A stretch of DNA of 64,000 bases from Desmodus rotundus (GCF_022682495.2 NC_071393.1:103434304-103498303); one strand, 5' to 3'. Positions 33,330 to 46,459 are shown, counted from the stretch's first letter. Notes: generated from the letters alone by a model not told the origin. Numbers and translations are program-made.

Positions 33330-36300
33330 ATGAAATAGCCTCTTGTTTTCACATTACAGATGAATCAGTAAAACACACAGGAACATGCTGGACACGAATG
33401 ACTCACAATGTTATCTTTTTTTGAGGAGGGGGAACATTAGCTATAACACCTGCTTTAGAGCTATGTGCTAGGGAACTATACTTCGATCACGTCATGAAGT
33501 CATAACAAATGTACGTGTGCTTATCTTCATAACAGTTTCTACTTGCAAGAGTGGACAGTCTCCTCCTAATAGCCGTACACTTGCACAGTGTGTCAAAAAA
33601 GCTAGTTGGTTCAGTAATACAGCATAAATAATCCACTTAGAAAAATAAAAAAAAATATGCTGTAGCTACAAAAGCAATTTAAAACATCCCAGTTGTAGAC
33701 ATTAAAATGAATAAATATTTTAAAAATAAGAACTATAGCATTATTGTAAGTTTAAAATGTTAAGACTCTTTGTTCTTGTCTAATAGGAGGCACAAGATTT
33801 GTTAGGCTAGAGTCATATGTAACACACCCACATTTGGGAGGATCTTATTCGTGTCTTTGAAAGCTTACTAATCATAGTAACCCAAACTCACTTAGCTCAT
33901 GGTATTGAATGAATTGTTGTGCTGACTTGAAGATATGTTATATCAGGCAGCTCTGGCCATTATGGAGCTTAAACTTTAAAAGAGACATTATTGGTATGTC
34001 ACGGAAAGGTCAAATAGGTTAATTTGAATAATATGCTAACATTATGCACACAATGTAAAGTGTCCACGCAATATTCTGTATAAAAACCACACTGCTACTG
34101 ATACATTTGTGAGATCAAAAGTATTAAAGATTCTGTTAAGATTAGCAACACAAATTACATTTTTTAAGGCTCAAGGGCAATATTTAGACAGATATTCTGG
34201 CTGTTTGTGTGTTTGCTATTCACAAAACCTCAAACAGAAGGTTTGTCACCACCCACTACTCCCACCTTTCCCTCCGCTTTGCTGCCTCTGTAGATGCTCT
34301 GTCCCTGAGCCACACTCTCCCTTCCCTCGCTCACTGCTGACGTCATGCCGCTCCATGGTTCCGAATAACCTAAAAGCAGCTTTCCACAAAGACCTCCACA
34401 GCTGGATGCTTTTGCTTTCAAGTCGTGAAAAAAGCAAACAGACAAACAAAAGACTCCAGGTTACCCAGCAGTGGGTATTCTGTTTGTTTGACATTACATC
34501 TCTCTGAAGTCAACGATTTGACTTCTAGATTTAAACATCAAATTCTTATTTCTAGACTGCTAAGAGCATGTTCCACAGAGCAGGTGCCCTGAGAGGACAC
34601 CCACAATCTCTGTTTCGTGTGAGTGTATAAGAGAAGAATCTAGGTGACGGGCCCTAAGCAGGTGGGAGACCAAAAAATTTCTGTGAATAATAAAATAGCC
34701 AATGATTCAAGGACAGCACATCACAAGTTTGATTAAACCGTGTCTGCAGAAATTTGCCAGAAGTGTTAGTGTTGTAAAACTGTCTCAAATTAAAGCAACC
34801 ACGTATCTGGCTCGTTTCTTGTAGTCTCTGACATTTCTGTCCACGTGCAAGTGGGAGAGAAAAATACAGATATTACAAATTATTAAAAATTACAAATGCT
34901 GAAATAGACAAGAGTGATTTTTAAAAGTATCATTATGATCAGTGAGAAAAATAGTTAAATAGCTACACCTTCTATTCACATATTTTACACTAATTTTATA
35001 ATTTTATTTCTATCCTTTTTTTCTTGCCATGTTGCTAATTCCACACACAGCCTTCCATGGAGACATAACCGATGCAAGCTAAAGTGATTTTCCTTAAATG
35101 AAGACAACACAATCGAGTCCTCTGTGCTGTCTATGTCCACGGTTTATTTCCAGCCAAGAGAGAGACATTGACCAAAAATTCCAAGCCGGGAGAAATATGA
35201 AAATAAAGAGCCAGAGCTGAGGTCTCTAATTCGGAGGAAAAGCTCAGTGGACTTTTCCCCCCAGTATCTTAAAGGCTGTGAAACTTGAAAAAATTGCTTT
35301 CTGTGGACCTAACTGTCCATTGCCTCTTGTTATTAGTTAAAATGAGCCAGTTTAAGAAAAATTGCCACAAAGATAAGCTAGGAGTGTCCACAGAAAATAT
35401 AAAATGAAGTTGAACCAGAATCAAGACTGGGGGTATATTTTGTAGGTGTTTTATTGGGGGAGGCAGTTGGACAGAATGATACAACCCACAGGGGAGTGAA
35501 AAAATGGAGTATTAACTATTCAAAAGCAAGGTTCTGGGTGAATACAAACCCACATAACCTCATGTATTAAACAAAAACATCAGCTATCTCAAGAAATTTA
35601 AAGTGAGATACATGCATATTAGCACTTTTACTTTTAGTGAATATTTTGCTAATTCTTAAAAACACACTTTTAGAAAGAGTTTCTTTTCCCTGCTGCCCTA
35701 TATGTGCTTCTTCAAAAGCCTCTAATCTGGAAATATAAATAGATACCCATCCAAATATGAGTTCATTGGACAAATCTGCTTTAACCTCTATGCTGAGTAT
35801 AAAACTGCTTAACCGCACAACTCTGAGAAAACGGGAAAGAGAGAGAGGATAAAAGGGATGCAGTCCAAGACTTCCATTTTCTTACTCTCAAATAAATGTT
35901 TGTATCACCCAAGAATTGTAAGGGAAGTTTTAGACTGCTTTAAGCAAGTCCCACAGAATTATTCACTGATAGAGCCAAAAATGTATGTTTTACCGCCTTT
36001 CATTTCCCAATTACATTTTAAATTACAGGCAAAGTACCTTGTGCAGAGTAAAATGTCATCGTGTGAAAAGCACACGTTTCCCTTTACTTCCCCCCCGTTC
36101 AGAGAAGCTCTACGTTCATTTAATCCTGAATCTGATTTCACTGGTCTAAAATTTTGAATTTGTTCAACTACACAAGATGGTCCTTTTAGAAAACCTGAGA
36201 CAATGACAGGAATTCATAGTAAGTTTCCTCATTCAACCAGACATTTCTGGAAGGCATTGCAAAAGCTCCGCAAACAGTTACTATGTATATACGTGTCTGA

Positions 36301-39300
36301 AATTGGCAACTCTCTTTTATTTCCTCCAATATTCTAGCCAACGATCTGAACTCACTTTTTCTGTCCATAAGCACAAAAAAAAAGAGACTGTATTCGCTAA
36401 TTATACATCCTGAAAAGAATTTGGTTCAGTGTAAGATGATCCTAGTGATATGCTAATCCCTTTTTCTGCTTGGTGCTGCCTAAAGCTTGTGTCTAACATT
36501 TTTTTTTTCAACTGTATGACAATAAAAGTTCTGGCAACAAAAGAAATAAATGGGCAGCTAAAGAAGGTATAGCTCAAACGCAAGGCAGGCCGCTCTCCCC
36601 TCTCCTTCTGGCTGCTCTTTTGTGGGCTGCAGTTTGGTATCCTCAAGTCAATAGCCGAAATCCAGACACCTTAGCAACTTAGTATGATACCCAAGCCCTC
36701 TCTCTTTACATTCATGAATAGTCAGCACCCAGCAGACAAAATAGAACTAATCTTTTTTGACAGAATTGTTCAATTTTAGAGGAAAAGCTTTTGAGTCTTC
36801 CACACATTTGCAAAATATGAGACAACAATGGCTGCAATCAAATTTTAAAAACAACAGTGGCCAACTGGGCTGCAGAAAAGTCTCTTTGAATTACAGGGCG
36901 CATTCAGTCGGTCCCAGTGGTCATAAACTTGGGGCAAACATTAATTTCAATGTGTGAAAGAGAGAGAGAAACAAACGGAGCGGCTATCCCGCAGCCCCTG
37001 GTCCGGGTTTCCCGCAGTAACTCCTTCTGCAATGATCCATGCACCATTTTTTTCAAGTCTTTTTTATTTTTCTCTTGCATATACGAATACAAATATTTCT
37101 TCCCCCTCTTGAAATAATTCTGTTTGGGGGCTGTGGCGGGGGGGACCCAAAGAGTCTCGGTTTAAAATGCTTTTTATCCAGCAGCCTTTTGTAGTCGTTT
37201 GAAAGCAGTTTTACCATTTAGAAACCCTGTAATGTATCAGTCACTTACAAGTCTAACATGTGCTAAAAACGAACCTTCTCTCCAATCCCACCCCCTCCCC
37301 CCATTTAATACAAGGCTATACCTTTGGAGACAATGTGAACAAGAAGAAAAATCTACCCAGTTCATGGCAGAAACAGAAGTTAGCAACATGGTCCATGCAG
37401 CTGCAACATTGCATTTAAAATTCAGTTTCCTCATAGGAAGAGGGCTAATCCTGCCCCCGTAATTCCCTACAGCCAAAATGTGCCCCCTCCCCCAGTGACA
37501 GTGCAATGCAAAGACACTAGCACGCTTATCTTGCCTAACCAGATGGCCGACTTGGATCAATGCACACACGCCACGATCAATGGGAGAGATAAAGAATTAG
37601 GAAAACAGTGGTACATGCTCCCAGAAAGCTTGTACACTGCATAATTATTTTATGATTCTACACATGGCTACATGTGATACTGAAGTAGAGAAGGAAAGGA
37701 TAATTAGAGTGCCAGGAAGAATTTTGTAGGCGCCGACACTTTGTCTGTCAGCACTTCCCACTCTAGCAAACTCACCGCCCTCATCTGAAAGGGAATTTAG
37801 AAAACATGAGCGAAAATTTCAGGGGAGGTTTTTCCATTCGTGCCAGGTCCTGTCATGTCCGAAAGTTAAGTTCAAAGCTCGAGGAGCCTTGCAAGGATCT
37901 GGCTGTGCCTCTTGTCATTTGTATGTGATACGAGCTGTAACCAGGAAGAATTCGGTCTCCGAATGATTCAGTCAAGTTCATTCAGTAAAACAGAGCAGGA
38001 CGAGTCATTCCCTTAATTTCTGTTTCCTGATTGGCTAGCCAAAGCAATGTTTTTGAGCAGGTTAGTTACACACTTCAAACTAATAAAAAAAGATGGCCCC
38101 CCCATCCCTGTTAACCATCCAGTTTACAAGGGAAGTAGAGGAGGTTCTGAGGCTGGCACGCTGCCGCTTTATTCTGAATTCAGACCAAGATCATACACCA
38201 GAACAATAAACCAGAGCAGTCCTCCACTGCGGCAGCGTGTTAATCAGAAGGAAGAAAATGGTACTTCAGCTTCTTGCACACGATGGATGCTTAATAAATG
38301 ATTATAATATTATTGCAAATAGCAATAATAAAAATCTTTTACCCTGTGTTAGTTCAGAAGTGTATTCTTACCTTGAGTTAGAGGCAATTAAAAGTCGTGT
38401 TGGTTGCCCTTTGGATTTAAGACTCAGCCTGCATGCTCATTAAACGTTCAATGAACTTTTTACACCATTTCTCATGTAAAGAGAGACGGGACCTGGAATC
38501 ATGAATTAGACACAGCTCTCCAACACTATCAACCTCAAAAACCCCCATGGGTGAGCGAGTCGTTTGAAGGAGTCTATTGCATTCAAAATAGAATGAATAT
38601 TCAATATTCAAACACTTAAAATTACTATAATTTAATTCCTAAGGACGAATAAAATATAGCCTGGGTAGAAATTCAGGGGAAAGAAATATTAACAACACCG
38701 AAAGCCATCGTCGTCCTCTAAGTTATGACTGACGAGGTTAGATGTGAGGCTCGGGTTTTCACAGGGTTCAGTTGTTCTCAGTGATGTTTTCTATAGAGTT
38801 ATTTTGTTATCTCTGCCCCAAACGTTTCTGTCTAGCGCAAAACAGATAGCTATGTGTAACTAGCACCTAGCTTTGCTGCCCATAATCAGATTTAGAAAAA
38901 GATCCTGGGTTTGGGGATATGATACATATTATCACACCTATTTTTAGGTCAAAACCCTTCCAAAGCTAAGACTATGATTTTATTATTTAGGGCTATTTCC
39001 CTTTTCTCTGAGACTTAAAAAAAAAAATGAGTGTGAACCCTGCAGGCCCTTCCAGCAGGACAACAGATCCCTTTTGCTGTAAAACAACTTATCACACATA
39101 CTGTCCTTTATGTCATGTAGCTGAGCTTGCAGAGAGTCCGGGAAACTTCTGGGTGTTGGGAAAGGGAGGAATCCATGAATCGGGACTGGAGCAATTTAGT
39201 AGAAAGAGAACGTCAGGCTTCTCTGAGGGTAGGGCTGCAGTGGGCTCGACTTTGGGCTGGAGACAAAGTAGGTGGCCGGCCCCGAGTCCCACCATCAAAC

Positions 39301-39424
39301 CAGAAAACCTGGAAAGAAGCTGCTATGTTCTCAGCTCAGGAGTACCCATGGCTCCCTGCAGCAGCAAACCCAAATCCTGTCTGGAGTAAAGCGTCGTCAG
39401 GTCAGACCCCCAGGTTTTCCAGGG
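33330..39424. other. 6.1 kb repeat-poor block, candidate constrained non-coding DNA
   Basis: Across this stretch I recognise no LINE, SINE, LTR or DNA transposon, while the flanks are packed with them. Individual parts look like conserved non-coding elements: 34740-34930, 35890-36160, 36760-37110 (with ACAATGG, a SOX-type core, at 36825-36831) and 37850-38080 (with the palindrome TTGGCTAGCCAA at 38031-38042). No open frame has splice support or a recognisable domain; the 132-codon frame at 34109-34507 looks like chance. Function is inference from repeat exclusion only. Confidence 0.4.
38031..38042. promoter_or_regulatory. Palindrome TTGGCTAGCCAA overlapping a CCAAT-type site
   Basis: Perfect 12-bp palindrome made of two TTGGC/GCCAA half sites (2-bp spacer rather than the 5 bp of a full NFI site), overlapping GATTGG, the reverse complement of a CCAAT box. 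Binding is conjecture. Confidence 0.25.
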
Positions 39425-39690
39425 ATTAAGATTAATGAAATATAAACTTCCAGTCAAAGATCACCAGTCACACAAGAAAATAATCCCCTATAAGGGAGAG
39501 TCAGCGGAAACAATAAACAACAACCTTGGATCTTCTGAGACCAACGATTGGAATTTATCAGATATAGAATACAAAATAAGCACAAGCATAACATGCTTTT
39601 AAAAATTAAAGTTGGAATTACTAAAATGAATCAACAATGAGAAACTATCAAAAATGACAAGACAGTTTAGAAAAAGAACCAAGTAGTACT
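39425..39690 (+). mobile_element. Old LINE-1 fragment (5'UTR/ORF1 region)
   Basis: Plus-strand LINE-1 order near the start of ORF1: GGAAACAATAAACAACAACC, ATCAGATATAGAATACAAAA, GAGAAACTATCAAAAATGAC and AAAAAGAACCAAGTAGTACT. No frame survives. Confidence 0.6.
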
Positions 39691-39692
39691 TC

Positions 39693-41330
39693 TATTTTTT
39701 CAAATGCATTGGGGAATAATTTACAGACAACACATTGCACACATTTAACGTGCACAGGTCAGTGACCTGACAGGTGTGTGTATCTGTGAAGCCATCGCCA
39801 CGAGCGAAATGCAGCATATGTCCATCAGCCCCGAGGTTTCCCTGTGCCCTGTGCGGTTGTTCCCTTTGTCGACCCCTTGTCCCGGGCAACCATGGATTAT
39901 TCTGTGTGACACTATAACATAGTTTTTGTTTCCTAGAGTTTAATAGAAATGGAATTGTACATTATAAACACATTTGGGTCTGGCTTCTCTGACTCAGCAT
40001 AAAGATTTGGGATCCACCCATTTCGTTGTGTATATCAGCAGCTCATTTCTTTCTCTTAGTAAATAGGACCCCGCTGTTTGGATATACCACATTTTGTTTA
40101 TCCGTGCCCCACTTAATGGACATTAGAATTGTTTTCATCTTTTGGCTATTGGAAAGAGAGACGCAATGACCATCCACATGACAGTCTCTGTGTGGATATA
40201 CGTTTTCATTACTTTTGGGTAAACTCCTAGTAGTGGAATAGTTGGGTTATGTGGTAGGTGTATGCCTAACTTAAAAAAAAAACTGCCAAAAGTTTTCTAA
40301 CATGATTATAGTATTTCACACTCCCACCCATTCAGTGTAAGAGAGTTCCAGTTGCCCATATTTTCTTCAGCACTTGATATTGTCAGTCTTTTTAATTTTG
40401 GCCACTCTAGTGAGTATGTAGTAGGGTCTCATTGAGGTTTAATTTGCATTTCCCTATGATAATGATATGCCTTCTCACCATTCTTATATGTAGTTTTGTA
40501 AAACGTTTGCTCAAATTTTTGCCCCCCCAATTCTTTTTAATTAACTTGAAAGAGTTCTTTATGTATCTTGGATGCAAGTCTTTTGTCTGATTGATCTGTC
40601 TACCCATCTATGTCTAACCTATCAATTTACCTATCTAGTGAATATGCTGTTATTTACCCTTTTGTACACTTAATAGTGTTCTTTGAAGAACAAAAGGGTT
40701 TTTTTAGTTTCATAAAGTCCAATATACTAATTCTGTTTTATATTTTGTGTCTTCTTGTTGCTAAGAAATATTCACCTATTCCAAGTTGCAAAGATTTTTT
40801 TTTCTGTATATTGCAATGTATATTGCAATTGTATATTGTTTTAGAAGTTTTAAAGTTTTGCCTTTTACATTTGAGTATGTGCTCTAACCTGGGTTAATTT
40901 TAGTGCATAGTTTAAGATAAAAAAATCGATGTTTCTTTTTTCCCCATACAGATATTCAGTTGCTCTTTGTTCTTTGTTAGAAAAGACTTTTCCCTTCCCT
41001 ATTGAATTCTCCTGGCATATTTGTTAAAACATCAATGAGCCATATATGTGTGGGACAATTTCTGGCTCTCTGTTTTGTTCGGCTGAACTATGTGTGCAAA
41101 CTTGCATCAATACCACACTGAATTGATTTTTGTAATTTTACAGTAATTTGAAATCAGGTAGTAATATACTCCCATTTTGCTTTTTTAAAAATTGCTTTGG
41201 CTATTTCAAAACACTTGCCTTTTCTTATGTATTTTAAGATCAGCTTGCCGATTTTTATAAGACTACCCAATTGCTATTGTTTTGAATCTATAAACCAGTT
41301 TGGGGATAATTATCCTAAGAATGATGAGTC
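39693..41330 (-). mobile_element. Old LINE-1 3' third (ORF2 end and 3'UTR)
   Basis: About 1.6 kb of reverse-complement old LINE-1: GAAGCCATCGCCACGAGCG, GGGTCTGGCTTCTCTGACTC, AACTGCCAAAAGTTTTCTAA, CATTTCCCTATGATAATGAT, TTTGAAATCAGGTAGTAATA, AAAATTGCTTTGGCTATTTC and GAATCTATAAACCAGTTTGG. It lies head to tail with the oppositely oriented fragment just before it, so they are separate insertions. Confidence 0.85.
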
Positions 41331-41394
41331 TAAGATATGGTCTCTTAAAGGAGCTGTTTGTCAGGAATAAACTGGTCGGAGCACGTGTCATTAA

Positions 41395-41605
41395 GGCTCT
41401 GCCCGAATGTCAACTCTATCTAATGCAACGCTATTTGCTTATCAGTCCTAGTTTCTTACTATATTTTATTTCTCTTCATAGCACTCATCCAACACACTAT
41501 ATGTTTACTTGTTTACTTGCTTAGGTCTGTTTCCCCCACTAGTACGTAAACTCCATGAGAAAAGGGTTCTCACATTTTTTCCTCATCTTGATTCTTGGTT
41601 ATTTG
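41395..41605 (+). mobile_element. LINE-2 3' end
   Basis: Plus-strand LINE-2 tail: TTCATAGCACTCATCCAAC, TTTACTTGTTTACTTGC, CCCCACTAGTACGTAAACTC and CATGAGAAAAGGGTTCTCAC. Confidence 0.7.
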
Positions 41606-41704
41606 TCTCGGATGAATTCTGGTAGATTTCGTCCAACATCTCAGGTTTAGAGGAAGAAAGACCTTGAGGGAGACAGAGAACTGGCTTTCCAGTTGAAATG
41701 AAAC

Positions 41705-41935
41705 AGAAAGATGTGTGCTCTGAAGTCAGACTGCTGAGACTGAGATCATGGTTCTACTATTTACTGATCACATGACCAGCAGGAAATTACTGAGCTACAG
41801 GTTTTTTAATCTGTAAAATAGTATAATAACATCATCCAACTTACATTGTTGATATAAGAATTACATAAACTGATACATGTGAACCATTACTAAAAGGGCC
41901 TGACATATAAAAGTGCTCTCTAAATGTTTATACAG
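41705..41935 (+). mobile_element. MIR SINE
   Basis: MIR order on the plus strand: GTGCTCTGAAGTCAGACTGC, ATTTACTGATCACATGACC, TTTTTTAATCTGTAAAATAG, and GGGCCTGACATATAAAAGTGC near the end. Confidence 0.85.
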
Positions 41936-42576
41936 TAAGTGATATGTATACTTTTTACATTACCATGCATCCTGATTGGACCCTTGGAATCATAAGTGGG
42001 GATTCCCTTCCTATCATTCGTTCTTTCGTTGCACGCGTGAGCAGTCTGACCTACTGTGCTGTCATTTAAATGACGCCCCTTATCCACGCCTCACTCCAGA
42101 GTTGTAGTCCTTCTTCTGATCAGTTTACATAGTTTCATTTCTGATAGGAGGCCCTTTTAAGCTATGCCAGTCCAGATGTCCTACTGCCATGAAATATGAA
42201 TGAGATTCACTTACAACTAAAGTATCCTAATATTGCAATAACACAAGAGGGTATGTTTATATAGAATTACAGTAGCTTAGATGTCTCATTTCAACACCAA
42301 TTCTCCTTCCCTAGAATGTGGGGGTACATACAACTGAGCCCTGCTCCAGTGTTTTTCCGGTTCTCATCGGTTCTGTCCTTTTCTGTCCTGACCCGAGTTG
42401 CCCTCTTCTTGAGTCCCATGCGACTGTCCTAGGTGAGCAGTTGACGTCTCCCGAGGGGGTACTGCCTGTAGTTATCTAGAGGTGGCAGGGCCTCACTGAC
42501 TCCCTCTGTGAACTGCTCCATGTCCAGTTTTATACACTACAAAGGTTTGCTGCCTTAACAGCAAAAAATGTCCCTT
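41936..42576. other. Unassigned sequence
   Basis: No repeat or coding feature recognised. Confidence 0.45.
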
Positions 42577-42587
42577 GTCACTGCTTC

Positions 42588-43135
42588 TCTTTCTGTTTGT
42601 TTTTTTTTTTAATTATTGACATGATTTCAAATGTTTTCCATTTTCTCCCTTCCACCCAGCCCCCACCCCCACTCCTGGCCTTCACCCTATTGTTGTCTGT
42701 GTCCATGGGCAATACATATATATTCTTTGGCTAATCTCTTCCAGCCCCCCAACCCTCATCCCCCAAAATCTGTCAGTCTGTTCCATGAATCCACACCTCT
42801 GGTTTTATTTTGTTTGTCATTTTGTTCATTAGAGTCCACATATGAGTGAGATCATATGATACTTGTCATTATCTGCCTGGCTTATTTCACTTAGCGTAGT
42901 GCTCTCCAGGTCCATCCATGCTGTTGCAAAGGGTAAGAGTTCCTTCTTTTTTACAGCCACATAATATTCCACTGTGTAAATGTACCACAGCTTTTTCATC
43001 CACTCATCTCCTGATGGGCACTTGGGCTGTTTCCATGTCCTGGTTATTGTGAATAACGCTGTTATGAACATAGGGGTGCATATGTGCTTTCTGATAGGTG
43101 TTTTGGGATTCTTAGGATATATTCCCAGAAGTGGG
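42588..43135 (-). mobile_element. 5'-truncated LINE-1 with 11-bp target-site duplication
   Basis: Reads on the minus strand from within the last part of ORF2 through a 3'UTR to an A-rich tail (T-rich 42588-42610). The 11-mer GTCACTGCTTC flanks it exactly (42577-42587, 43136-43146). Length about 550 bp, as typical for truncated LINE-1 copies. It is better preserved than the L1M pieces in this window. Confidence 0.9.
42829..43135 (-). pseudogene. LINE-1 ORF2 C-terminal remnant
   Basis: Open frame covering the extreme C-terminus of LINE-1 ORF2p: LLGIYPKNPKTPIRK, TWKQPKCPSGDEWMKK, LWYIYTVEYYVAVKKKE, LPFATAWMDLE and a terminal DNDKYHMISLICGL. No reverse-transcriptase or endonuclease domain is present, so it is not functional. 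The frame stays open into the flank by chance up to 43152. Confidence 0.9.
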
Positions 43136-43146
43136 GTCACTGCTTC

Positions 43147-44919
43147 CACCATCCCTTTGCCATACAGGCTTCTTTTAGCTTATCACCTCCATCCACTGCT
43201 GAGCAGGACAGGATTATTTCTCAATGGAAGAAACTGTTTAAGTCCATTTCAGGCAGAGCCCTTATGAGGAATACTCTCTCCTCCAGAAAGCTAAAACAGA
43301 GCCTTACTGTTTGGCTTTTCCATTTTCCACTTGAGTGTCTCCTTGGATACAACAAAAGAACTAGAATCAAAGGTGCAAACAGCAAGAAGATGCTACCTAC
43401 TTCCCTATAATAATGAAATGTACATTAGTGGGGGAAAATATACAACCAAAGTTTTCAGCTCAGAACACTGCTATTGCCCCTTGCATTCTGGAACTTTACG
43501 CAACCCTGGGCTATCCAGTTCTTCTGACTTCCCTGCACACTTACCACCAAACTCCTGGGAAACTCCTTATCATACAACCATTCTTGAAGATATTGGCCTT
43601 AGAAAACCATTTCAGGTTGGTCCTTCTTAAATTCTTTCCAATACTTCAAATTTCTGAGAACCTAGCCCAGGAATCCGAAGAGACTCATACTGGACTAAAC
43701 TCCACAGCCTAGATATATATATATTTTTAAACCCCTAAACAAGCTCTAAATCTGGGGTGTGGGATGTGCCTTGAAGGTCCTAGACTGATAAGTAACTGCT
43801 AATTCTATGAAGCCTTATCTTTCATTTAAAAGAATGATCATATTCATCATATACTTGTACCTAGACAAACCTACATGCTATTTCCTGTGAAGACCAATAA
43901 AAATATAATCAAACGAGAATAAAGGTTAAATTTATTGTTTAATAATTCTCCATCTCACGGCCTTGTTTCCTCAAGTATTGTACTAGACATACCTATCATC
44001 ACCTGTCCCAGCACGGTCCCTGCTTGGCGCTTGTATATGACAGAAGAAACCCATCCCGTGACCACAGCTGATGGCCAGGGTTAGACATCTGATCAAGAGG
44101 TGCCAGTCAAATTCTTTATCTTGTGAATTTGAATCAAGAGATGAAAAGCCTAGTGACCAGCACAGGAAGGTCATGTGGACTTGGAAGTGGTGGCCATGTT
44201 TTGCCACATGTGAGATGAAAACTCTGCCAGTCGATAGAGAGGAGCAGGCAAATGGAGAACATGCCAGAGAGAAATAAAGGCCTGAGGTCCCACAGCCCCA
44301 AGAGACGCAGAGCAGACTTCCTTCCTGAGCACTTTGCAGGAGCTGAAACGCCATGCTCGGCTTTATTTCCTATCCTTGGATTCTGCAAGAAGTGGATATT
44401 CATAACGCACTGTCTTTTACTTGTAAGAGCTTGAGTGGGTTTATACTACCTACAATCAAAAGGGCTTTGAGAGCAGCATATCTTTCCATGGCTGAGAGCA
44501 GGCTCAGCATCTTATTCAACTCTCTAGATGCCCCAGAACGGGGAGGTGTTTGACACAGAGTAGGGACTCGGCTACTTGGTTGAAATTCATGACTGTGAAT
44601 GGGGAAGTGTTTTTATTATATAATTATAATAAATTATAATTATAATGAAATTATTATATAATTTCACTCATCCTTAGAGTTACACTGTTATATTTATTTT
44701 CTTTAACAAGAGAAAAACAAGGTTCAAAAAGCCCACCAGCCTTATAAACAACAAGAACTACTGAGTACATAGTGTGACTTCAGGGACAACTAGAAGGCCT
44801 CATAGTCACCCACCTCTCTTCTTTAACTTGTGGGTCTCTGAAAAACTATTAGAATTATTCTTGAAGCCATTTTGGTCTTCCAAGTTGTTAATTAAAATAC
44901 AAATATCTTGGCCCGTATT
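43147..44919. other. Unassigned sequence with an AT-rich repeat
   Basis: No transposon recognised. At 44612-44662 an AT-only stretch built from TATAAT/ATTATA units ends in a near-palindrome around GAAATTATTATATAATTTC. Overlapping frames on both strands around 43080-43710 and 43980-44550 show no recognisable protein. Confidence 0.4.
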
Positions 44920-45110
44920 TCCCAAAATGTGTTCTGCAGAATTCTAATCTGTTGAGATCCTCCATGGAAAAAAAAAAAAAAGAAAGAAAGCATAAGGAGC
45001 CATAGTACACCCTATCCGCATCTTGGAGATTCCCAGGGCCCTGTGGCACACTGATGGCGCTGAGAAGTCCACAGGTGGTTCTGGTGGAGGCGACTATGGT
45101 CCACTTGGCA
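44920..45110 (+). mobile_element. Possible hAT-type DNA transposon fragment with poly-A
   Basis: TTTCCCAAAATGTGTTCTGC resembles the terminus of a hAT/Charlie-type mammalian element. An A run with GAAA units (about 44970-44990) follows, then a segment about AGGAGCCATAGTACACC. The other terminus is not evident. Confidence 0.3.
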
Positions 45111-45119
45111 CAGAAACTG

Positions 45120-45300
45120 TCTGGCTTAGCATCATGACTCTGCCGCTCACTCGTTGTGTGACTTAAACAAAAATGAGGACAGCAGTAGCCCCTACCACGT
45201 AGGTTTATTGGGAGAGTTAAATGAAGTAATGAAGGTCAAGTACCTAGCAGCTGACCGGCATATGGACGCACTCGGTAAAATCTGCCTTTATAAGTAATGT
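45120..45300 (+). mobile_element. MIR SINE
   Basis: CTCTGCCGCTCACTCGTTGTG, GTGACTTAAACAAAAATGAGG, GTTTATTGGGAGAGTTAAAT and GGCATATGGACGCACTCGG keep MIR order on the plus strand. Confidence 0.75.
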
Positions 45301-46459
45301 AGCTTTTTCTAAAATGTTATTGATCTGTGCCTCTTAAACACAAATCACTTATTGACACTTATCAGAATACATACCGTGGAGGGTATGAGACAAGGGAAAA
45401 TCTGCTTAAGAGAGGAAAAGAGCAAAAAGCAATGACAGGGAAGAGAGTGAATAGATAATGGCAATTATGCTTATTTTGTAATTTGGCAATAATTCTGTTT
45501 AATTTAGCAATAATCAATTTAGGTATAGCCCTCTGTCCTATCATAGTACAGTACCAGGCTTATACCAGGCTTTATTAAGTACAGGCTTAATAAAAAGGAC
45601 TGCTATTAATTAATTTAAAATACAAATGGCATGTTTATTTTAACTCTCCTGTATAATTCTTTTGCTGCCACTTTAATTTGAATCAATTTCAGAACAAGAG
45701 AAAAATCCTGGTCTAGAAAAAGTTCTTGGAGGTATTGATCATCTGGACATTTCAAAGTGCCTTAGAGTTAGTGTTCAAGGCTACAAAAAATATTTGCAGT
45801 GTTCTAGTGCTGGCCAAGCTGAAAGTAAAATCATCAGCCCATATTTTTTTCAGGCCCTGAACTTAATGTCAAACTCTATAACAGGACAAAAGCAAAATAA
45901 AACAGCAACACCCCTGCTCGCTAGGAAACAAAGATGAACAAGCAGAGACTGGTCTTAGCTTCTGCAATCTGAACTGCTTTGGTGTTGAGGTTCCACACAG
46001 GGGTGTGACTAGTGCTACTCTGTCTTGCCTAAGAAATTAGCAGCATCCATTCCAAAGAAAAACGATAATTGCTCAGTGGAAAGAAAACATAAAAGGCCCT
46101 TCACAGTATTGTTTCAGAAACACCCAAATGAAGAGAACATAATTAGGGGTAAACAAACCCAGCTAGGCTGATGTTTGATAAGCATCTCTAAATCTCAAAC
46201 CAGTTTTCTCGTGTTCATATGTCATTAAATGTGCCATTGCTGTTGTGGCCAGCCATTTCCCTTTACTTCTCATAAGATAGATAGGCAGATACTCAGACAG
46301 ACAGACAGACAGATGCATAGAGAGGCATCTTACAATGGCCATTCGAATACGTTAATTTTGAACAATTTCCTTAGGTATGCTGTACTCCTCCTCACTGCAG
46401 ACAGACATTGAGGAGGTGGGAACGAATGAGAAGAAGGAGAACTATACAGCTGAAGACAA
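45301..46459. other. Unassigned sequence with a (CAGA)5 microsatellite
   Basis: Only the tetranucleotide array at 46294-46313 (CAGA units, with nearby GATA-like units) is recognisable. Confidence 0.45.

Noticed and set aside
34109..34507. 132-codon plus-strand frame in the repeat-poor block
   Set aside because: No domain and no initiation or splice context. Shorter opposite-strand frames overlap it.
39425..41330. Oppositely oriented LINE-1 pieces as one twin-primed insertion
   Set aside because: The order is wrong: the plus-strand 5' piece lies beyond the poly-A side of the minus-strand copy, so separate insertions are more likely.
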